This document shows, one piece after another, positions 26,122 to 32,585 of a DNA stretch of 64,000 nucleotides. The DNA is from Pseudarthrobacter oxydans (GTDB taxonomy: Bacteria > Actinomycetota > Actinomycetes > Actinomycetales > Micrococcaceae). The stretch's first letter is position 1. The number at the start of each line of letters is the position of its first letter. Below the pieces are notes generated by a model. The model had not been told where the DNA came from. It saw only the letters and a program-made list of their open reading frames with translations, and did not search any database. The DNA lies in contig NZ_JAUSSN010000001.1 of the NCBI RefSeq assembly GCF_030812335.1, forward strand, positions 596,970 through 660,969, written 5' to 3'. Both the position numbers and the translations under genes were made by a program.

Positions 26122-26754
26122 CTAGCCGAGGACAGAGTCGAACGCGGTGCCCGGCAGCGGCGCCTGCGGCGGCAGAGGCCGGTTCGGGCGCTCCGTGCGG
26201 ATGGCGTCCTCGACCAGGGCAACAGGACGGCGCCATGCATCCGAACCTGCTTCCATCGTGTCCACCACACCGATCAGCATGGCCAGCAGGCGGATCAGGT
26301 CCGTCATCGAAATGTCGCTGCGCAGGGTTCCCTGGCCCTGTCCGCGGCCCAGGAGCACGGCCACGGATTCGATCAGGTCGCCCGTGATGCCGGTGAGGAG
26401 TCCGCGCCGGCCGGCGACGGCCCCCAGCAGGTTGGCTTCCTCGCTGGCAACGCCCATCAGCGCGTCAATGACGCGGAAGAGCCCGTCCGCGGCGTCCGGT
26501 CCGGCGAGGGCCTCCTCAATGACCGGGTCGACCAGCAGGCCGAGCTGCCGGTGCAGGGCCGCGAGGACCAGCTCTTCCTTGTCGGCAAAGTTCCTGAAAA
26601 GCGTGGCCGGGCCGACGCCGGCCGTCACGGCGATGGTCTGCAGCGGCACCTCGGGGCCGTGCTCCCGGAAGCACTGGCGGGCGGCGGTAATGATCTTATC
26701 CACATTCCGCGCGGCATCGGCGCGGAGCGGCCTGCGGTCTGCTACCCGGTTCAT
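26122..26754 (-). CDS. TetR family transcriptional regulator
   Basis: 210 residues. The N-terminal HTH spans about residues 18-62, with KIITAARQCFREHG and GPATLFRNFADKEEL. The C-terminal ligand domain is of the SBP (TetR_C_33-like) type common in actinobacteria. An imperfect palindrome abuts the start codon and is the likely self-operator. YkvA follows directly, so it may be a target. Confidence 0.9.
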   Translation of the reverse strand: MNRVADRRPLRADAARNVDKIITAARQCFREHGPEVPLQTIAVTAGVGPATLFRNFADKEELVLAALHRQLGLLVDPVIEEALAGPDAADGLFRVIDALMGVASEEANLLGAVAGRRGLLTGITGDLIESVAVLLGRGQGQGTLRSDISMTDLIRLLAMLIGVVDTMEAGSDAWRRPVALVEDAIRTERPNRPLPPQAPLPGTAFDSVLG

Positions 26755-26770
26755 TTGCTTAGGTTAGCAA
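26755..26770. promoter_or_regulatory. TetR-type operator candidate TTGCTTAGGTTAGCAA
   Basis: Six of eight base pairs are symmetrical. It directly touches the TetR ATG, leaving no room for a ribosome site, which suggests a leaderless transcript or a downstream true start. Autorepression by the adjacent TetR protein is the inference. Confidence 0.5.
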
Positions 26771-26921
26771 CGCAGGGCCGGGCCCGGGAGGTTACTTCCG
26801 GGTATTGATTTATGTGACGGAGCCCGCAACGGGCTCCGGGCCGGGCCCCGGTCCCGGAGCGGGGCAGCTTCGGGCTCCAACCGGGCCGTCACGGCGTTCG
26901 AGCGCGTGAAAGACTGGTGCC

Positions 26922-27269
26922 ATGTTGCTTGCATTCTCTGTCGCACCCTCAGGCCGTCCAGCACGCACGGCCGATGACTCGCCCGCCGGTTCCGCGGCCG
27001 TCCCGGCGGACGAGGCCTCCGTCCACGACGCCGTCGCCGAAGCGGTGCGGATCGTCCGGGAGTCCGGCCTGCCGAACCACACCGACTCGATGTTCACCAC
27101 GATCGAGGGCGAGTGGGATGAAGTCTTCGACGTCGTGAAGCGGGCCACCGAGGCCGTGGGCCGTTACGGCAGCAGGGTCTCCCTCGTCATCAAGGCGGAC
27201 ATCCGCCCGGGCTTCACGGGCGAGCTGACCGGAAAACTGGACCGCCTGGAGCAGGCGCTCGGCGACTAA
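26922..27269 (+). CDS. Thiamine-binding protein (MTH1187/YkoF-like)
   Basis: 115 residues. It has the MTH1187 pattern LLAFSVAPSG at the N-terminus, then V..AV.IVRESGLPNHTDSMFTTIEGEWDEVFDVV and the strand VSLVIKADIRPG. The fold is ferredoxin-like and binds thiamine or related ligands in characterised homologues. It is monocistronic and divergent from TetR. Confidence 0.85.
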   Translation: MLLAFSVAPSGRPARTADDSPAGSAAVPADEASVHDAVAEAVRIVRESGLPNHTDSMFTTIEGEWDEVFDVVKRATEAVGRYGSRVSLVIKADIRPGFTGELTGKLDRLEQALGD

Positions 27270-27370
27270 CAGGTCGGTGCCGCGCCGGCAGTGCTGCGCC
27301 GGAAGTCCGGGCTGGACCCGGACCCGCGGCGGCCTACCGCCGGGGCGGGCCAGCTGGAAGACTGGGGGGC

Positions 27371-28048
27371 ATGTTCGAGCATCAGCCCACCGCCCGCTGG
27401 ATCGCCGTCGAGGACTTCCTGTCCGAGCTTGTGGTCCGTCCGGACAACTCCCTGAAGCGCGCGGTCACCTCCGCCCTCGAAGCGGGTCTGCCGCCCATCG
27501 AAGTCGCCCCCACCGCCGGCAAGCTGCTCAAACTGCTGGTGCAGCTCTCCGGGGCCCGCCGCGTCCTGGAGATCGGGACGCTGGCCGGCTTCAGCACCAT
27601 CTGGATGGCCCAGGGGCTGCCCGACGGCGGCCGGCTGCTCACGTGCGAATACCTCCCGAAGCACGCCCGCGTGGCCCGCGCCAACGTGGACGCCGCCGGG
27701 CTGGGCCATCTCGTCGAGATCCGGGTCGGGGCCGCACTGGACACGCTGCAGGCCCTCGCCGACGAGGGCGCCGAGCCCTTCGACTTCGTCTTCATCGACG
27801 CCGACAAGGAAAACAACCCGCACTACCTCGACTGGGCCGTCCGCCTCGGCCGGCCCGGCACCGCCGTCGTGATGGACAACGTGGTCTGGGAAGGCGCCGT
27901 GCTGGAACCCGCGATGGACGCCGTCAACGCCCCGGGCATCATCAGCGCCCTGCACATGCTGGGCGAAGACCCGCGGCTGGACGGCACCGTCATCCAGACC
28001 GTGGGCTCCAAAGGCTGGGATGGCTTCGCCCTCGCGCGGGTGCTGTAG
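27371..28048 (+). CDS. SAM-dependent O-methyltransferase (family 3)
   Basis: 225 residues. The SAM-binding motif LEIGTLAGFSTIWMAQ and the metal-binding/catalytic DADKENN and VVMDNVVW mark the COMT/CCoAOMT-like group of O-methyltransferases. LPDGGRLLTCEYLPKHA is motif II. The substrate is unknown. It precedes the acyl-CoA-dehydrogenase operon by 160 bp and may or may not belong to it. Confidence 0.88.
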   Translation: MFEHQPTARWIAVEDFLSELVVRPDNSLKRAVTSALEAGLPPIEVAPTAGKLLKLLVQLSGARRVLEIGTLAGFSTIWMAQGLPDGGRLLTCEYLPKHARVARANVDAAGLGHLVEIRVGAALDTLQALADEGAEPFDFVFIDADKENNPHYLDWAVRLGRPGTAVVMDNVVWEGAVLEPAMDAVNAPGIISALHMLGEDPRLDGTVIQTVGSKGWDGFALARVL

Positions 28049-28113
28049 CGGCGGTGGAGCCGAGCCGCGGCGCTGGAAGCCACCGGAATTCCCAAAGTGC
28101 TAAGTGTGCTTAG

Positions 28114-28144
28114 ATTTACTGAGCAGCCTGAATTTACTGAGCAG
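28114..28144. promoter_or_regulatory. Direct repeat ATTTACTGAGCAG upstream of the glycoconjugate operon
   Basis: The 13-mer occurs at 28114-28126 and 28132-28144 with an 18-bp period, in an AT-rich island 67 bp before the first gene of the operon. The unit spacing is near two helical turns, as for tandem operator or promoter elements. No cognate protein is identified. Confidence 0.5.
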
Positions 28145-28210
28145 TAGCCCGGCCGACAGGCGTGGACGCCGGGAGCACCAGACGCACTTCGAAAGGGAAC
28201 AGGCCACCGA

Positions 28211-29317
28211 ATGAACCGGACTCCCGATTCCCAGCGGCCGGTCGCCGTGAGGATCAGTTCCGCGCCGGAACAGCTGGCCGGCCTCACCCCCCTGCTGGAG
28301 GCGGCCCGGGCGGCCGCCGGCGACGTCCCGGCGCTGCTGGAGCTGGCCAAAGCCGCCGCAGCCGCGGCCCCGCTGCCCGGCGGGGGCCGGACGGCGTTCC
28401 TCTGGGAGATCCTGGCCTCCGTCACGGCCGTGGATGTCGCCGCCGGACGGGCCATTGAACCCCACCTGGACGCCTCGGCGATCCTCGCCCAGGCCGCGGA
28501 CCGGCCGGCGCCGGACGGCCGGGAGTGCCCGGACCAGGGCGGCGGGCACTCCGACGGCGCCTGGGGTGTGTTTGCCGCCGAAGCCCCCGGGCTGCGGCTG
28601 GAGGCGAAGCCGGCGGACGGCTGTTTCCGGCTGCACGGCGCCAAACCGTGGTGTTCCCTGGCGGCCCAACTGGACCACGCCGTCGTAACCGCCCATCTGG
28701 ACGACGGCGGCCGGGCGGCGTTCGCCGTCGACCTCCATGCCACCGGCGTCAGCTTCGAGGATCCGGAGTGGACCAGCCGGGGACTCCGGGAAATCCCCAG
28801 CGGCACCGTGCACTTCGCCGACGTCCCGGCCGTTCCGCTGGGCGACGCCGGCTGGTACTACCGCCGGCCCGGCTTCGCCTGGGGCGGCATGGGCGTGGCG
28901 GCCTGCTGGCTGGGCGGCGCCGTCGCGGTGGCCCGGGGCTTCAAGTCGTCCCTGCTCAAGGCGGCCGACGGCGGACGCGCCCCGGACCAGCTCGCGCTCG
29001 CCCACCTCGGCGAGATCGACCGCACGCTCACCGCCCTGACCGGCTACCTCGCCCGGACCGCCGGGCGGATCGATGCCGGGGAACTCACGGACACCGGCGC
29101 GTGGAGCGAGGCCCTCCGCGTCCGCGGCAACGTCGCGACCGCCGTCGAACGCATCCAGACGCTGGTCAGCCAGAACCTCGGGCCCGCACCGCTGGCCTTC
29201 GACGAAGCCTACGGAAAGCGCATGGCCGACCTCTCGCTCTACATCCGCCAGCACCACGCCATGCGCGACGACGCCCAGCTTGGTGCCCTCACGCTCAAGG
29301 GGGACCACCCGTGGTGA
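28211..29317 (+). CDS. Acyl-CoA dehydrogenase-like flavoprotein
   Basis: 368 residues. Readable blocks of the acyl-CoA dehydrogenase fold are the middle beta-domain (GAWGVFAAEAPGLRLEAKPADG, FRLHGAKPWCS) and the C-terminal helical domain with ARGFKSSLLKAA and ending YIRQHHAMRDD. The catalytic Glu position of classical enzymes is not evident, so it may be a divergent oxidase. The stop overlaps the GTG of the next gene. The set of neighbours (PIG-L, methyltransferase, GT2) implies work on a lipid- or acyl-linked sugar rather than fatty acid degradation. Confidence 0.8.
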   Translation: MNRTPDSQRPVAVRISSAPEQLAGLTPLLEAARAAAGDVPALLELAKAAAAAAPLPGGGRTAFLWEILASVTAVDVAAGRAIEPHLDASAILAQAADRPAPDGRECPDQGGGHSDGAWGVFAAEAPGLRLEAKPADGCFRLHGAKPWCSLAAQLDHAVVTAHLDDGGRAAFAVDLHATGVSFEDPEWTSRGLREIPSGTVHFADVPAVPLGDAGWYYRRPGFAWGGMGVAACWLGGAVAVARGFKSSLLKAADGGRAPDQLALAHLGEIDRTLTALTGYLARTAGRIDAGELTDTGAWSEALRVRGNVATAVERIQTLVSQNLGPAPLAFDEAYGKRMADLSLYIRQHHAMRDDAQLGALTLKGDHPW

Positions 29318-30732
29318 GCTTCACCCACCGGGACGCCGGAACCGGCGAGGACGCCTGGGCCGCCAGCGGACTCGGGGCGCTCCCGGAACTGCCGCTGGAC
29401 GCCGTCGAACTCGCCGGGCAGGCGTTCATCGTCCTGGCCGCGCACCCGGACGACGAATCCCTGGGCGCCGGCGGGCTGATGGCCCGGCTCCGGGCGCTCG
29501 GCGCCCGCGTCACGGTGCTGCTGTGCACGGCGGGGGAGGCCTCCCACCCGGACTCGCCCACCACAACGCCGGAACAGCTCGCCGACGTGCGGCTCCAGGA
29601 ATTCGGCGGTGCGCTTGCGCACCTGTTGCCGGATCCGGACTGGCGGTTCCTTGCCCTGCCGGACGGCAGGCTCGCCGCCCACCGGCCGGAGGTGCACACC
29701 GCGCTGCAGCGCGCCATCGCCGACGCCGCCGCAGCGGGACTGCCTGCGGAGCGCATCACCCTCGTGGCCCCGTACCGGCACGACGGCCACACCGACCACG
29801 AGGCACTGGGCTCCGCCGCGGCCGAGGCTGCCGGCGCCGGCGGCCACGGACTGCTGGAATACCCCATCTGGTACTGGCTCTGGGCGGACGCCGCGGACCA
29901 CACCTGGCAGTCCTGGCTGCGCCTGCCGCTGGACCCCGCCGAACGGCGGGCCAAGGCGGCGGCGATGGCCGCCCACACCTCGCAGGTCCGTCCCCTGTCC
30001 GGACGGCCCGGGGACGAGGTGCTGCTTCCGCCGGCGTTCCTGGAGCACTTCGAACGTCCGTTCGAGACGTTCGCGTGGCAGCGTCCGGCCGCCAGGGGTG
30101 GCGCCTACGCCGCCGCCGACGCGGAAGGCGTCTTCGACGCCGTCCACACCGGAACCGACGACCCCTGGCAGTACACCACCAGCTGGTACGAACACCGCAA
30201 ACGCGCCCTCACCCTCGCGGCCCTGCCCGGCCTGAACTACGCGGCAGGGCTGGAGATCGGATGCTCGATCGGGACGCTCAGCGTGGACCTCGCGGAGCGC
30301 TGCACCAGCTTCACCGCCGTCGACGCGAGCAGCGCCGCGCTGGCGCACGCCGCCCGGCGCCTGGCACATCTGCCCGCCGCCCGGACCCGCCATCTCACAG
30401 TCCCGCAGGACTGGCCGGACGGCCGGTTCGACCTGATTGTGGTCTCCGAGGTCGGCTACTACCTCGCGCCTGGCGAGCTGGCCGAGCTGTTCGCACGGGT
30501 CCAGGCCACCCTGCTACCCGGCGGCACCCTGGCCCTATGCCACTGGCGCCACCCCATCTCCGGCTGGGAGCTCGACGGCGACTCCGTTCACGCCGCCGCG
30601 CGCCGCCACCTCGGCTGGGCCGACGCCGGACTCTACCGGGAGCGCGACTTCATCCTCGAGGTCCTGATCGCGCCGGAGGCCGGCGGGGAACCCCTGCCCG
30701 CAGCGGCCCCGGTACCCGGCCCGGAAGGCTAG
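29314..30732 (+). CDS. Fused PIG-L deacetylase and class I SAM methyltransferase
   Basis: 472 residues. The N-terminal LmbE/PIG-L domain (about residues 35-225) holds the zinc motif AAHPDDE and the distal HDGHTDH; these enzymes de-N-acetylate GlcNAc-containing substrates. The C-terminal methyltransferase (about 280-460) has motif I LEIGCSIGTLSVDLA and DLIVVSEVGYYL, resembling NodS-type N-methyltransferases. Fusion suggests deacetylation followed by N-methylation of the same amino sugar, which is inference. The GTG at 29314 overlaps the upstream stop (GTGA); a GTG at 29311 is equally possible. Confidence 0.88.
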   Translation: MSFTHRDAGTGEDAWAASGLGALPELPLDAVELAGQAFIVLAAHPDDESLGAGGLMARLRALGARVTVLLCTAGEASHPDSPTTTPEQLADVRLQEFGGALAHLLPDPDWRFLALPDGRLAAHRPEVHTALQRAIADAAAAGLPAERITLVAPYRHDGHTDHEALGSAAAEAAGAGGHGLLEYPIWYWLWADAADHTWQSWLRLPLDPAERRAKAAAMAAHTSQVRPLSGRPGDEVLLPPAFLEHFERPFETFAWQRPAARGGAYAAADAEGVFDAVHTGTDDPWQYTTSWYEHRKRALTLAALPGLNYAAGLEIGCSIGTLSVDLAERCTSFTAVDASSAALAHAARRLAHLPAARTRHLTVPQDWPDGRFDLIVVSEVGYYLAPGELAELFARVQATLLPGGTLALCHWRHPISGWELDGDSVHAAARRHLGWADAGLYRERDFILEVLIAPEAGGEPLPAAAPVPGPEG

Positions 30733-30737
30733 GCGGC

Positions 30738-31553
30738 ATGGCCGCCCATGCCCTGCCGCTGCCCCGCGGCCACAGCATCGACCGGATCGCCGTGGTGATG
30801 CCCGCCCACAATGAGGACGAGCACCTCGGGCGCGCCCTGCTGGCCGTGCAGCGCGCCGCCGACGCCCTGCACCGGGTCCGGCCCGACGTCGACGTCCGGG
30901 TGACCGTGGTGCTGGACAGCTGCACCGACGGCTCCGCCGGCATCGCCGCCCGCTACGCCGCCGCGGACCGCCGCTTCAGCACCCTCGCAGTATCCTTCCG
31001 CAACGCCGGAGCCAGCCGCGGTGCCGGCATCCGGGCCTCCGGGATCGGCACAGCCCGGCGGCGGGCGCCCGGACTGCGGTGGACACCCCCGCCGTGGGCG
31101 GGCCGGACCTGGCTGGCCAACACGGACGCTGACTCGCAGGTTCCGGAATGCTGGCTCGTCCGGCAGCTGGAGTTCGCCGACGCGGGCGCCGACGCCGTGC
31201 TGGGCTCGGTGGAACCGGACCCGGACGGGATGGACCCGGAGCTGCTCCGGCGCTGGCTGGAACGCCATCCCTTCGAGGAGGACCACCCGCACATCTACGG
31301 AGCGAACTTCGGGGTCAGGGCCTCGGCCTACCTGGCCGCCGGCGGTTTCCCGAAGCTCTCCTCGCACGAGGACCGGACCCTGGTGCAGAGCCTCCGCAGC
31401 CGCGCCTTCACCGTGACGGCCACGGACAGCATGCGCGTGCTGACCTCGGGCCGCGTCCACGCCCGGGCGCCGCACGGCTTCGGCGCCTACCTGCGGACGC
31501 TGGGACGGCACCGGCCAACTGCGGTCGACCTGGGCGGACCGGGCCCGGGCTAA
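30738..31553 (+). CDS. Family 2 glycosyltransferase
   Basis: 271 residues. The GT-A nucleotide-sugar fold shows IAVVMPAHNEDEHLG at the N-terminus, then VVLDSCTDGSAGIA, NTDADSQVP (DxD metal motif) and the acceptor-loop SHEDRTLVQSLR. There is no membrane anchor. It begins five bases after the preceding stop and ends before a strong hairpin, making it the third gene of the operon. It probably adds a sugar to the product handled by its neighbours. Confidence 0.88.
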   Translation: MAAHALPLPRGHSIDRIAVVMPAHNEDEHLGRALLAVQRAADALHRVRPDVDVRVTVVLDSCTDGSAGIAARYAAADRRFSTLAVSFRNAGASRGAGIRASGIGTARRRAPGLRWTPPPWAGRTWLANTDADSQVPECWLVRQLEFADAGADAVLGSVEPDPDGMDPELLRRWLERHPFEEDHPHIYGANFGVRASAYLAAGGFPKLSSHEDRTLVQSLRSRAFTVTATDSMRVLTSGRVHARAPHGFGAYLRTLGRHRPTAVDLGGPGPG

Positions 31554-31588
31554 GCCGTCATCGCGGTCTTGAATCAGGTTGGCAGACT

Positions 31589-31630
31589 CAGGGGGTGCGC
31601 ATGACCCGGAAGAGTCATGCGCACCCCCTG
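31589..31630. terminator. 17-bp perfect hairpin between convergent transcripts
   Basis: Arms at 31589-31605 and 31614-31630 pair without mismatch around an 8-nt loop (CCGGAAGA). It lies 36 bp after the glycosyltransferase and 41 bp after the end of the convergent Arg/Asp-rich gene, so it can serve both strands. No T-tract follows. Confidence 0.85.
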
Positions 31631-31670
31631 CGGGAACCGGGAGCCGGCCCCGTGGTGTCAGTCGAGGGCG

Positions 31671-31826
31671 TCAGTCGCGGCGGTCGCGGCGGTCCTCGCG
31701 GCGGTCGCCGCGGTCGTCCCTCCGGTCCTCACGGCGGTCACCGCGCCGGTTAATCCCGTGGGCGACGACAATGGCCCCGCCGACGGCGGCGGCGGTCCTG
31801 CGCCTGCGTCGTGCTGCCAGTGGCAT
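31671..31826 (-). CDS. Arg/Asp-rich micro-protein (51 aa), coupled to DUF6325
   Basis: 51 residues starting MPLAARRRRR. A short hydrophobic helix (TAAAVGGAIVVAHGI) follows, and the second half is made of Arg-Arg-Asp/Glu repeats. AAGGAG lies six bases before the ATG and is inside the end of the DUF6325 gene; the DUF6325 stop and this ATG are separated by one base, so translation is coupled. The high strand bias of GAC/CGC codons makes the region repetitive. A small membrane or nucleic-acid/phosphate-binding role is conceivable but unproven. Confidence 0.7.
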   Translation of the reverse strand: MPLAARRRRRTAAAVGGAIVVAHGINRRGDRREDRRDDRGDRREDRRDRRD

Positions 31827-31827
31827 G

Positions 31828-32307
31828 TCAGGCTCCTTCCTTCATTCCTTCGGGCGATTGGGCTTCGGCTTCGGCGTCGGCCTGGAAAGCGGCGATGACT
31901 GCCTGGGTCGGGATCCGGCCGCTGGCCACGAGCTGGCCGCCGGCCTTGCGGACGGCCGCGCCGAACGGGGCAGCCCACTGGTTCTCCCAGACGAGCACCG
32001 CGGCGGAGTGGCCGGGCGCGATCGTTTCGGCCAGGTCCATGACGTCCTGCTCAGAGAGCACCATGGCCAGGTCGGCCTCGGCCATGCGGATCTCGCCGAG
32101 CTCGCTTGCGTCGAGGCCGGAGATCTCCGCCGTCTCGAGCGTGCCGTCCTCGGTCTTCCGCAGGAACACCATGTCGAGCACCCTGATGAGCTCACGATTG
32201 ACCAGGTCCTCCAGGAACGGGGCGATCTGGCCGTTACCGAAGTTGGGTCCCGGGAACTCCACTACGAGCCAGTCCACCGGCCCTAGTTCATCCAATGTCT
32301 CAGCCAT
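31828..32307 (-). CDS. DUF6325 family protein
   Basis: 159 residues, acidic, soluble. The N-terminal GPVDWLVVEFPG, the RVLDMVFLRKTEDG strand-turn and APGHSAAVLVWENQWAAPF match DUF6325, an actinobacterial family related to the DUF1269-type general stress proteins. A C-terminal Ala/Glu helix follows. It heads a two-gene operon with the Arg/Asp-rich micro-protein. The 278 bp upstream, shared with the divergent ATPase gene, shows no clear hexamers. Confidence 0.8.
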   Translation of the reverse strand: MAETLDELGPVDWLVVEFPGPNFGNGQIAPFLEDLVNRELIRVLDMVFLRKTEDGTLETAEISGLDASELGEIRMAEADLAMVLSEQDVMDLAETIAPGHSAAVLVWENQWAAPFGAAVRKAGGQLVASGRIPTQAVIAAFQADAEAEAQSPEGMKEGA

Positions 32308-32585
32308 GCTGATGACCTCCGTTTCTCATGGGGTTCTGGCGATCCGACGGACCGCCGCAGTCTTATCCTGTGCCCCCGGTGCGGCGTGGCGCCTCATCCG
32401 TGCCGGGTGACCTCACGCATCCGCCGGACATCCAGGCTGTGGCCCGTGGCCGGTGGAGAGCTCCACCGGCCCCGCGCCGTGACCTTTGGCCCTAACGGCC
32501 CGCACCTCCGCGGCGCACCCTCAGTCCATGAGCTACCTGACCCGGGCCGGTCTGCGGTGTTGCGCCTGAGTAGCCCCGGCCGGCC

